Source of the DNA: Streptomyces pluripotens | Lineage (GTDB): Bacteria; Actinomycetota; Actinomycetes; Streptomycetales; Streptomycetaceae | Assembly: GCF_000802245.2 (NCBI RefSeq) | Contig: NZ_CP021080.1 | Location: 2,232,001-2,296,000 of the forward strand | Direction of reading: 5' to 3' | Length of the DNA: 64,000 nucleotides | Shown: one piece after another, positions 19,357-27,111 of the stretch | Numbering within the stretch: the first letter of the stretch is position 1 | How the letters are laid out: each line of letters begins with the position of its first letter | Program-made: the position numbers and the translations under genes | Notes under the pieces: model-generated | What the model saw: the letters and a program-made list of their open reading frames with translations, nothing else | What the model was told of the DNA's origin: nothing | The model's database searches: none

Positions 19357-19806
19357 GGGATCTCCGGGATCAAGTGGGCAGGTGGGAACACCGTGACGCT
19401 ATACCTGCGCCCTCGTGCTGATCACCGTCAGCGCCCGACAAAGGCTCGAACACACGCTTGGTTGGCTTCTCACAAAAGAAGTCGACCATGCCGAGTCCGG
19501 CGTGATACCGGTCACTGAGGTGGGGTGGCTCGAACCATGGGAACACCCACAGGAACACCTCAAGCCATCTGTAAGGTTCCACCAAAACAGCAAGGGTCAC
19601 CCCTGACCACTCGACGCGTTCGGCGCCCCCACGACCACCCCCAGCGGGTCCCGGCGGGCGGCCCGGAGCAAGGCGCTTGCGTGATCCTCCGATCACGGTG
19701 CGTGAAACGAGTGTCCGGATAATGGGCAGTCCGTTCGTCTGAGCGGACGCGCCACCCAGACTGACGGGGTTTTACCCGCCTATTGCACTGGGAGAGCCGC
19801 GTCCCC
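19357..19806. other. Divergent region, bioY / permease 2
   Basis: 450 bases. It contains a segment at 19532-19564 resembling the leader of permease 1, and a GTCCG/CGGAC stem near 19730-19750. No coding frame is supported. Confidence 0.35.
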
Positions 19807-21189
19807 ATGCCCAGCAGCACCACCACGAAGACACCGCCGCAGGAAAAGCGCGAGCCCCTCTCCCACGGCCTCAAACAGCGCCATCTGTCGATGATCGCCC
19901 TGGGCGGCGTGATCGGCGCGGGCCTGTTCGTCGGGTCCGGCGCGGGCATCGCCGCCGCCGGCCCGTCGATCGTGATCGCCTACGCCCTCTCCGGCCTCCT
20001 GGTCATGCTGGTGATGCGGATGCTCGGGGAGATGTCCGCCGCCTACCCGTCGTCGGGCTCCTTCTCGGCGCACGCCGAACGGGCGATCGGCCCTTGGGCG
20101 GGCTTCGCCGCCGGTTGGTCCTTCTGGGTACTGCTCTGCACGGCCGTCGGCCTGGAGGGCATCGGCGCCGCGAGGATCGTCCAAGGCTGGCTGCCGGGTA
20201 CCCCGCAGTGGGCCTGGGTGGCCCTGTTCATGGTGATGTTCTGCGGGGCGAACCTGGCCGCCGTGAAGAACTTCGGCGAGTTCGAGTTCTGGTTCGCAGC
20301 CCTCAAGGTCGGCGCGATCAGCCTGTTCCTGGTGCTCGGCGTACTGGCCATCGCGGGTGTGCTGCCCGGCACCGACTCCCCCGGCGTCTCACAACTGCGT
20401 GACTTCATGCCACACGGCAGCGAAGGCCTACTGATCGGCCTGCTCGCCTCGGTCTTCGCCTACGGCGGCCTGGAGACGCTCACCATCGCGGCGGCCGAGT
20501 CGGAGGACCCGGTGCGGGGCGTGGCGAGCGCGGTGCGCACGGCGATGTGGCGGATCGCCCTCTTCTACATCGGCTCGATGGCGGTCGCCGTCACACTCGT
20601 CCCCTGGGACTCCAAGGAGGTCGTGGAGAAGGGCCCGTACGTCGCCACACTCGACCACCTGGGCATCCCCGGCGCGGGCCGACTGATGAACGTGGTCGTG
20701 CTGGTGGCACTACTGTCGGCGATGAACGCCAACATCTACGGTTCCTCACGCATCGCGTACTCGCTGGTCGAGCGCGGACAGGGCCCGAGGGCACTGGCGA
20801 GACTGTCCGGCGGAGTACCCCGGGTCGCGGTCCTGACGTCCTGCTTCTTCGGCTTCGTCTGCGTCCTGCTGAGCTACTGGCGTCCGGACGACATCTTCTC
20901 TTGGCTGCTGAACATGATCGGTGCGGTCATCCTGGTCGTCTGGATCTTCATCGCGGTCTCCCAACTCCTCCTGCGCCGCCGGATCGAACGCGACGCCCCC
21001 GAGAAGCTCGTGGTACGCATGTGGGCGTACCCATGGCTGACTTGGGTGGCGCTGGCCGGCATCGTCGCGATCTTCGCTCTGATGGCCAGGGAGCCGGGCA
21101 CCCGCGCCCAGCTCTACTCGACGGGCGGGATGACCCTCTTCCTGGCGCTGGCCGGCTACGCCTGGCAGCGGGTGCGCGCCAAGCGCTGA
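19807..21189 (+). CDS. Amino acid permease, APC superfamily (paralogue 2)
   Basis: 460 residues, about twelve helices. The start is taken at ATG 19807 (MPSSTTTKTPPQ), with GGGAG upstream; ATG 19783 lacks a ribosome binding site. It carries the same family blocks as the first permease (LKQRHLSMIALGGVIGAGLFVGSGAGIAAAGP, GEFEFWFAALKVGAISLFLVLGVLAIAGVLPG). AESEDPVRGVASAVRTAMWRIALFYIGSMAV is the conserved helix 6-7 region. Strong similarity to the gene 2.6 kb upstream indicates an old local duplication, with bioY in between. Substrate unknown. Confidence 0.92.
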   Translation: MPSSTTTKTPPQEKREPLSHGLKQRHLSMIALGGVIGAGLFVGSGAGIAAAGPSIVIAYALSGLLVMLVMRMLGEMSAAYPSSGSFSAHAERAIGPWAGFAAGWSFWVLLCTAVGLEGIGAARIVQGWLPGTPQWAWVALFMVMFCGANLAAVKNFGEFEFWFAALKVGAISLFLVLGVLAIAGVLPGTDSPGVSQLRDFMPHGSEGLLIGLLASVFAYGGLETLTIAAAESEDPVRGVASAVRTAMWRIALFYIGSMAVAVTLVPWDSKEVVEKGPYVATLDHLGIPGAGRLMNVVVLVALLSAMNANIYGSSRIAYSLVERGQGPRALARLSGGVPRVAVLTSCFFGFVCVLLSYWRPDDIFSWLLNMIGAVILVVWIFIAVSQLLLRRRIERDAPEKLVVRMWAYPWLTWVALAGIVAIFALMAREPGTRAQLYSTGGMTLFLALAGYAWQRVRAKR

Positions 21190-21230
21190 CGCCCGCCGTC
21201 CGCCGGGCGCCCCAGCCGGGCACCCCACAG

Positions 21231-21266
21231 AGAGACCCCCGTGTGCGCGACACGCGGGGGTCTTTC
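21231..21266 (+). terminator. Terminator between permease 2 and sodF
   Basis: AGACCCCC (21233-21240) pairs with GGGGGTCT (21256-21263) around an inner GTGT/ACAC stem, followed by TTTCT. Confidence 0.85.
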
Positions 21267-21299
21267 TGTCGCTCTGACGCTCTTATTGTTAGCGTGTAG

Positions 21300-21316
21300 T
21301 TGCAAGTGATGTGCAA
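21300..21316 (+). promoter_or_regulatory. Putative Nur (nickel repressor) box upstream of sodF
   Basis: TTGCAA (21300-21305), five bases, GTGCAA (21311-21316). This fits the Nur box TTGCAA-N5-TTGCAA described for Streptomyces with one mismatch. It lies 24-40 bases before the sodF start, where a repressor could block transcription. In Streptomyces, Nur with nickel represses the iron SOD gene; binding here is inferred. Confidence 0.8.
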
Positions 21317-21339
21317 TAAGGTTCCGGAGGGGATCACCC

Positions 21340-21987
21340 ATGCCCGTCTACACGCTGCCCGACCTGCCCTACGACTACTCCGCGCTCGCCCCCGTGATCA
21401 GCCCCGAGATCATCGAGCTGCACCACGACAAGCACCACGCGGCCTATGTGAAGGGCGCCAACGACACCCTGGAGCAGCTCGCCGAGGCGCGGGACAAGGA
21501 ATCCTGGGGTTCGGTCAACGGGCTGGAGAAGAGCCTGGCCTTCCACCTCTCCGGGCACATCCTGCACTCGATCTACTGGCAGAACATGACCGGCCCGAAG
21601 GAGGGCGGCGGTGAGCCGATGGCGGCCGACGGGGTGGGTGGGCTGGCGGACGCGCTCACGGAGTCCTTCGGTTCCTTCGCCGCTTTCCGCACCCAGCTGT
21701 CCAAGGCCGCCGCCACCACCCAGGGGTCGGGCTGGGGCGTGCTGGCGTACGAGCCGCTGAGCGGGCGCCTGGTCGTGGAGCAGGTCTACGACCACCAGGG
21801 CAACGTCGGCCAGGGCTCGACCCCGCTCCTGGTGTTCGACGCCTGGGAGCACGCCTTCTACCTGCAGTACCGCAACCAGAAGGCGGACTTCGTCGAGGCG
21901 ATGTGGCAGGTCGTCAACTGGCAGGACGTCGCCCGCCGTTACGAGGCCGCGGCAGCCCGCCCGAACGTACTGCTGCCGGCGCCCTGA
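21340..21987 (+). CDS. sodF: Iron (Fe-Zn type) superoxide dismutase
   Basis: 215 residues, typical for the Fe/Mn SOD family. It converts superoxide to oxygen and peroxide in the cytoplasm. Metal ligands are visible: His in [10 protein letters not shown], His in [10 protein letters not shown], and Asp and His in [13 protein letters not shown]. The [12 protein letters not shown] and DHQGN segments are family-typical. ATG 21340 follows CCGGAGGGGATCACCC. The upstream Nur-type box suggests repression when nickel is available and a nickel SOD elsewhere can replace it. Confidence 0.97.
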   Translation: MPVYTLPDLPYDYSALAPVISPEIIELHHDKHHAAYVKGANDTLEQLAEARDKESWGSVNGLEKSLAFHLSGHILHSIYWQNMTGPKEGGGEPMAADGVGGLADALTESFGSFAAFRTQLSKAAATTQGSGWGVLAYEPLSGRLVVEQVYDHQGNVGQGSTPLLVFDAWEHAFYLQYRNQKADFVEAMWQVVNWQDVARRYEAAAARPNVLLPAP

Positions 21988-22051
21988 GCGCCGCCGGATC
22001 GTCCTGCCTCGTGATCGTCTTCTCACCCTTCACGTCGGCAGGCGGATGAAC

Positions 22052-22090
22052 GGAGGACCCCCGCGAGGACGTGACTCGCGGGGGTCCTCC
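22052..22090 (+). terminator. Terminator after sodF
   Basis: A 16-bp perfect inverted repeat (GGAGGACCCCCGCGAG at 22052-22067, complement at 22075-22090) with a 7-base loop. The rest of the gap to 22325 shows no gene. Confidence 0.9.
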
Positions 22091-22325
22091 CCACCTGTAC
22101 GTCCCCTACGTCCACCGGCCTGCCGACGGGAACCCCACAGGCCGCAGCCCGTCAAAGGGCCTCGACGCACCCGGAGCCACCGGCCAGAGCAGACGGAGGG
22201 GAACCGGTACGCGCAACGGCGGCGAGAACGGTGGACAGGGCACCGCGGCACGGCTCGCAGGGCCTCCGCCGTCGCACTGGACGGTGTGCGCGGCACCGGT
22301 GGAGTCAGCCGTAGGCCCGTGGCGG

Positions 22326-22982
22326 TCAGTCGAAGATGGGCCCGAGGGTGCGGGTCCGCTTGATCTCGTAGAAGCCCGGCACCGAGGCCACGGCGATCGC
22401 GCCGTCCCACAGACGGACCGCAGCCTCGCCCTTGGGGGCGGGGGTGACGACGGGGCCGAAGAAGGCGATCTGCTCGCCGTCGGGGCCGGGCAGTGCGATG
22501 ACCGGGGTCCCGACGTCCTGGCCGACCTTCTCGATGCCCTCCTTGTGGGAGGCACGCAGCTCCGCTTCGAACTCGAAATTCTCCTGCTCGGCGTACTCGA
22601 TCAGTTCTGCGGGCAAACCGACGTCCGCGAGCGCGCCGGCGATGGCCTCCAGGGTCGGGCCCTCGCCGTTGTTGTGGATGCGGGTGCCGAGCGCGGCGTA
22701 GAGCGGGCCGAGGACTGCGTCGCCGTGCTTCTGCCACGCCGCGGTGACCACCCGGACCGGCTGCCAGGCCTGGGTGACGAGCATCTCCCGGTAGCGCTCG
22801 GGCAGCTCGTCCAGCTTGTCCTCGTTGAGCACGGCGAGGCTCATGACATGCCAGCGGACCTCGATGTCCCGGAACTTCTCCACCTCCAGCACCCAGCGCG
22901 AGGTCATCCAAGCCCACGGGCACAGCGGGTCGAACCAGAAGTCGACGGGAGTCTTGCCGGACGAGGTCGCGGTCTCGGACAT
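22326..22982 (-). CDS. DsbA-fold mycothiol-dependent reductase (Rv2466c-like)
   Basis: 218 residues. VDFWFDPLCPWAWMTSRWVLEV opens a thioredoxin-like fold with a helical insert, as in mycobacterial Rv2466c, which reduces disulfides and nitro-compounds using mycothiol. The active-site motif is C21-P-W-A24, so the second cysteine of the mycobacterial CPWC is replaced by Ala and the enzyme would be monothiol. GTPVIALPGPDGEQIAFFGPVV holds the conserved cis-Pro. A strong ribosome binding site (GAGGAG) and an ideal SigR-type promoter precede it. It is divergent from pepN, the same order as Rv2466c-pepN in M. tuberculosis. Confidence 0.88.
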   Translation of the reverse strand: MSETATSSGKTPVDFWFDPLCPWAWMTSRWVLEVEKFRDIEVRWHVMSLAVLNEDKLDELPERYREMLVTQAWQPVRVVTAAWQKHGDAVLGPLYAALGTRIHNNGEGPTLEAIAGALADVGLPAELIEYAEQENFEFEAELRASHKEGIEKVGQDVGTPVIALPGPDGEQIAFFGPVVTPAPKGEAAVRLWDGAIAVASVPGFYEIKRTRTLGPIFD

Positions 22983-23026
22983 GCTTCTCCTCAGCGGAAC
23001 GGTCTCCTACAGCATCGGTCAAGCAC

Positions 23027-23053
23027 AACGGCGTCACCGCGACCCGCATTCCC
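23027..23053 (-). promoter_or_regulatory. Putative SigR (oxidative/thiol stress) promoter
   Basis: On the minus strand GGGAAT (23053-23048), exactly 18 bases, then GTT (23029-23027). This is a perfect match to the SigR consensus GGGAAT-N18-GTT. The -10 element is about 45 bases before the start codon of the thiol reductase. Thiol-stress control fits the gene's role; its mycobacterial homologue belongs to the SigH regulon. Confidence 0.85.
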
Positions 23054-23155
23054 CGCCGCCCCACGCGTCAGGGGCTCGTGGCAGGATCGGTCCTGTCCCA
23101 CACCAGACACACACCCATCACGCACCAATCACGCGACCACGAGGGAGTGCCGCCC

Positions 23156-25738
23156 GTGCCCGGTGAGAATCTGTCCCGCGACGAGGCCCGGGAGCGGGCC
23201 GCCCTGCTGTCCGTCGACGGGTACGAGGTGTCCCTCGACCTGAGGTCCGCCGTCGGCGACGGGGACGACGAGCCGCGCACGTTCCGCTCGGTGACCACGA
23301 TCCGCTTCCGCTGCAACGAACCGGGCACGGCCACTTTCGCCGATCTGATCGCGCCGAGCGTGACCTCCGTCTCCCTCAACGGCCGGGATCTGGACCCGGG
23401 CGAGGTCTTCGACGGCGCCCGGATCACGCTGGAGAACCTCGCGGCCGAGAACGAGCTGGTGGTCGACGCCCGGTGCGCCTACTCGCGCACCGGAGAGGGC
23501 CTACACCGCTTCGTCGACCCCGAGGACGGCGAGGTCTACCTCTACACCCAGTACGAGCCGGCCGACGCCCGCCGGGTGTTCGCGAACTTCGAACAGCCGG
23601 ACCTCAAGGCTCCGTACCGCTTCGAGGCGCAGGCGCCCGAAGGCTGGACGGTGTGGAGCAACGGTGCGGGCGAACTCGTCGACGGGATCTGGCGGTTCGC
23701 GGAGACCAAGCCGATCTCGACCTACATCACCTGCGTGGTGGCGGGCCCGTACCACTACGTCACGGACTCTTACTCCCGCGTCTTCGAAGACGGGACGAAG
23801 CTGGAGATCCCACTGGGCGCGATGTGCCGCAAGGGCCTCGCGCCGCACTTCGACGCCGAGGACGTCTTCCTGATCACCAAACAGGGTCTGGACTTCTTCC
23901 ACGACCACTTCGCCTTCCCCTACCCCTTCGGGAAGTACGACCAGGCCTTCGTTCCGGAATACAACCTGGGCGCGATGGAGAACCCGGGTCTGGTGACCTT
24001 CCGTGAGGAGTACATCTTCCGCGGGAAGGTGACACAGGCCTCGTATGAGGCGCGGGCCAACGTCATCCTGCACGAGATGGCGCACATGTGGTTCGGCGAC
24101 CTGGTCACCATGCAGTGGTGGGACGACCTGTGGTTGAAGGAGTCCTTCGCCGACTTCATGGGCACGTTCGGGAACGTCGGCGCGACCCGCTTCACCGATG
24201 CCTGGATCACCTTCGCCAACCGTCGCAAGGCCTGGGCCTACCGCGCCGACCAGTTGCCCTCCACGCACCCGATCACGGCGGACATCCGCGATCTGCAGGA
24301 CGCCAAGCTGAACTTCGACGGCATCACCTACGCCAAGGGCGCCTCCGTCCTCAAGCAGTTGGTGGCGTACGTCGGCCAGGACGCGTTCCTGGAGGGTGCC
24401 CGCCGCTACTTCAAGCGGAACGCCTACGGCAATACGCGCCTCGGCGACCTGCTGTCGGTGCTGGCGGAGACCAGTGGCCGGGACATGACCACGTGGGCGC
24501 GGTCCTGGCTGCAGACGGCCGGGGTGAACTCGCTGTCCCCGCAGGTGCTGCTGGACCCCGAGGACGGCCGGATCGCCGAGCTGGCGGTGGTCCAGGAGGC
24601 CCCCGAGTCACACCCCGAGATCCGTCCGCACCGGGTCGCGGTGGGGTTGTACCGGCGGACAGTCGAGGGCGCGCTGGAGCGCTACGCACGCGCGGAGACG
24701 GACGTGGAGGGCCCGCGCACCGTGGTGACGGAGCTGGCGGGTGCCGACGCGCCGGAGCTGGTGCTGGTCAACGACGACGACCTCACCTATTGCAAGATCC
24801 GATTCGATGAGACCTCGCTGGCGACCCTGCGCGGGCACCTGGGCGCGATCACCGACCCGCTGGCCCGTGCGCTGTGCTGGTCGGCCCTGTGGAACCTGAC
24901 CCGGGACGCGCTGCTCCCGGCGCGGGCCTTCATCGACCTGGTGCTGCGGTTCGCGGGGCACGAATCGGACATCGGCGTGCTGCAGACGCTGCACACGTGG
25001 GCGAACTCGGCGCTGGTGCACTACGCGGCACCGCAGTGGCGGGAGACCGGTGGGCACCTGCTCGCCGAGGGCGCGCTGCGCGAGCTGCGGGCGGCCGAAC
25101 CGGGCAGTGAGCACCAGCTGGCCTGGGCTCGGTTCTTCGCCTCCGTGGCCTCCGACGAGCCGGATCTGAAGCTGCTGACCGAACTGTTGGACGGGACCAC
25201 CACGATCGAGGGCCTGACGGTGGACCAGGAACTGCGCTGGACGTTCCTGGAGCCACTCGCGGCCCACGGTGCGGCCGACGGGTCGGCGCTGGTGGCCGAA
25301 CTGGCCCGGGACGATACGGCCTCCGGCAAGCGGCACCAGGTGCGCTGTCTCGCGGCCCGCCCGTCGGCCGTGGTCAAGGCGCAGGCATGGGCGCAGGTGG
25401 TGGAGTCCGACGTGCTGTCGAACGCACTGGTGGAGGCGACGATCTCGGGCTTCGCCCAGCCGTCCCAACGGGAGCTGACCGCGCCCTACGCGGAGAAGTA
25501 CTTCGCGGCGATCGAGCGGATGTGGCGGGAGCGGTCGATCCAGATCGGTATGGACGTCGTACGCGGGCTCTTCCCGGCACTGCAGGACCGGCCGGAGACC
25601 CTGGAGGCGACGGACGCGTGGCTGGCGGCGCACCGGGACGCGGCGCCCGCGCTGCGCCGGCTGGTACTGGAGGCGCGGGACGACCTGGCACGGGCGCTGC
25701 GCGCACAGGCGTACGACGGGACGGCGGCCGACCGGTAA
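23156..25738 (+). CDS. pepN: Aminopeptidase N, M1 zinc metallopeptidase (copy 1)
   Basis: 860 residues from GTG 23156, eight bases after GGGAG. It removes N-terminal residues from peptides in the cytoplasm (no signal peptide). GAMEN exopeptidase motif at residues 272-276; zinc site HEMAHMW (H306, H310) with Glu329 eighteen residues further (WLKESF); the catalytic Tyr is expected in DGITYAKGASVL. The C-terminal ERAP1-like helical domain fills residues about 520-860. It is divergent from the mycothiol-dependent reductase. A second copy lies at 36527. Confidence 0.96.
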   Translation: MPGENLSRDEARERAALLSVDGYEVSLDLRSAVGDGDDEPRTFRSVTTIRFRCNEPGTATFADLIAPSVTSVSLNGRDLDPGEVFDGARITLENLAAENELVVDARCAYSRTGEGLHRFVDPEDGEVYLYTQYEPADARRVFANFEQPDLKAPYRFEAQAPEGWTVWSNGAGELVDGIWRFAETKPISTYITCVVAGPYHYVTDSYSRVFEDGTKLEIPLGAMCRKGLAPHFDAEDVFLITKQGLDFFHDHFAFPYPFGKYDQAFVPEYNLGAMENPGLVTFREEYIFRGKVTQASYEARANVILHEMAHMWFGDLVTMQWWDDLWLKESFADFMGTFGNVGATRFTDAWITFANRRKAWAYRADQLPSTHPITADIRDLQDAKLNFDGITYAKGASVLKQLVAYVGQDAFLEGARRYFKRNAYGNTRLGDLLSVLAETSGRDMTTWARSWLQTAGVNSLSPQVLLDPEDGRIAELAVVQEAPESHPEIRPHRVAVGLYRRTVEGALERYARAETDVEGPRTVVTELAGADAPELVLVNDDDLTYCKIRFDETSLATLRGHLGAITDPLARALCWSALWNLTRDALLPARAFIDLVLRFAGHESDIGVLQTLHTWANSALVHYAAPQWRETGGHLLAEGALRELRAAEPGSEHQLAWARFFASVASDEPDLKLLTELLDGTTTIEGLTVDQELRWTFLEPLAAHGAADGSALVAELARDDTASGKRHQVRCLAARPSAVVKAQAWAQVVESDVLSNALVEATISGFAQPSQRELTAPYAEKYFAAIERMWRERSIQIGMDVVRGLFPALQDRPETLEATDAWLAAHRDAAPALRRLVLEARDDLARALRAQAYDGTAADR

Positions 25739-25797
25739 GCCTTGGCCTGAGCTTGCCCAGTCGGTAACCGTTACGAAATTCGGGCAAGAATAACCGT

Positions 25798-25834
25798 AAC
25801 CCCTGGTCCACGCCTGATCGGACCAGGGGTTTTC
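25798..25834 (+). terminator. Terminator after pepN copy 1
   Basis: A 12-bp perfect stem (AACCCCTGGTCC at 25798-25809, complement at 25820-25831) followed by TTTTCC: a classic intrinsic terminator. Confidence 0.92.
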
Positions 25835-26040
25835 CGCCCCTACTCGGCATCCGAACACCTGACCTTTAGTCCTGCCTTGTCCGCATTTTTCGACAGCCGT
25901 GTAACAGCGGTTACGGGCGGCACGGGCTGCGGGAATCCCGGGGTCATGACGCACAACACCCCGCTCTCCCCCGCCCCCTCCGGCACCTCTCCGAGGTCCA
26001 CCGCCGCGTCCTGACGGCGGCCCAGCTCCGAGCCCACGGC

Positions 26041-26982
26041 GTGACGACTGCCGAGCTGAACGAGCAGTGCCGTCCCGACGGCCCCTGGCGTCAGCTGCTC
26101 CCGAACGTGATCCTGCTGCACCCCGGCCTGCCGACGAGCGAGGAACGCCTGCACGGGGCCCTGCTGTACGCGGCCCGGACGTCAGCGCCCGGCGTCCCCG
26201 CCCAGCCGGCGGCTGGAACCCCGCACCGCCAGCCGTACACGGAGGCCGTGATCACCGGCCCGGCGGCACTGACCTTGCACGGCTTCTCCGCCACCCCGCC
26301 GCTGCTCTCCCTGGACCGCATCGACGTGCTGGTCCCGCGGCTGCGCCGGCTGCGCTCCACGGGCTACGTGCGCATCCTGCGCGCCCCTGCCCTGCCCGCG
26401 CCCCGCGTGGTGACGGGCCTGCCGGTGGCACCGGTGCCACGGGCCCTGGCGGACGCGGTGGCGGAGCTGACGGACCCTGAGGCAGTGCGGCGGCTGCTGA
26501 CCGAGGCGGTGCGCGGCGGCCACTGCGAACCGGCGGCCGTGGTCCGGGAGCTGACTCTGGCGAAGCTGCTGAACCGCCCCCATGTGGTGGATGCGGTCGA
26601 CTCGCTGCTGGCAGAGGGCCGCTCGATCGCCGAGGACCGCCTCTACCGGATGGTCCACGAGTACGGCCTGCCCGACCCGGTCTGGAACGTCGACCTGCGT
26701 CTGCCGGGTGGCCCGCACCTCGGCGGCCTCGACGCCTACTGGCCGGACCAGGCGGTCGCGGTCGAGCTCGATACGCGCGCCCCCCGTCAGGACGAGGACG
26801 CGATGTGGTCGGAGTACGCGCGCAAGCGTGAGCACTTGGAACGCCTCGGGATCACGGTCGTGTACATCACGCCGAAGAAGCTCAGGGAGGCGATGGAGCA
26901 GCAAGCGGCGGTGGTGCGTACCGCGCTGATGGCGGCCGGCGACCGCGAACCGGCCGCCTATGTCGTGGTGCTGCCCCGGTAG
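26041..26982 (+). CDS. AbiEi-antitoxin-like N-terminal domain with nuclease-like C-terminus; start probably frameshifted
   Basis: 313 codons from GTG 26041, but conserved-looking coding sequence continues upstream in this frame without a start (LRHLSEVHRRVLTAAQLRAHG). An ATG at 25947 (MTHNTPLSPAPSG) is one base out of frame and stops after 22 codons. One missing or extra base in the C-rich run near 25968-25985 would join them, giving a normal winged-helix head. The C-terminal part, LGGLDAYWPDQAVAVELDTRAPRQDEDAMWSEYARKREHLERLGITVVYITPKKLRE, looks like a DUF559/Vsr-type nuclease fold (D...E-x-D core). Such proteins are common and mostly uncharacterised in actinobacteria; a toxin-antitoxin role is not supported here because no AbiEii partner is adjacent. 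Confidence 0.7.
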   Translation: MTTAELNEQCRPDGPWRQLLPNVILLHPGLPTSEERLHGALLYAARTSAPGVPAQPAAGTPHRQPYTEAVITGPAALTLHGFSATPPLLSLDRIDVLVPRLRRLRSTGYVRILRAPALPAPRVVTGLPVAPVPRALADAVAELTDPEAVRRLLTEAVRGGHCEPAAVVRELTLAKLLNRPHVVDAVDSLLAEGRSIAEDRLYRMVHEYGLPDPVWNVDLRLPGGPHLGGLDAYWPDQAVAVELDTRAPRQDEDAMWSEYARKREHLERLGITVVYITPKKLREAMEQQAAVVRTALMAAGDREPAAYVVVLPR

Positions 26983-27026
26983 TGGCGGACCGGGAAGACG
27001 GCAGGAAGCCACCAGGAGGGGAGCGG

Positions 27027-27060
27027 AGGGGGCCGCCGGAACCGTTTCCGGCGGCCCCCT
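27027..27060. terminator. Bidirectional terminator
   Basis: A 15-bp perfect inverted repeat (AGGGGGCCGCCGGAA at 27027-27041, complement at 27046-27060) lies between two convergent genes. Confidence 0.9.
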
Positions 27061-27111
27061 CCTCATGTGCGGCCCGACGGTCTGGGGCTCCCCGGACCGC
27101 CCGACGTGCCA

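Noticed and set aside
25739..26040. Toxin partner gene for the AbiEi-like protein
   Set aside because: No open frame with AbiEii or other toxin features was found on either side.
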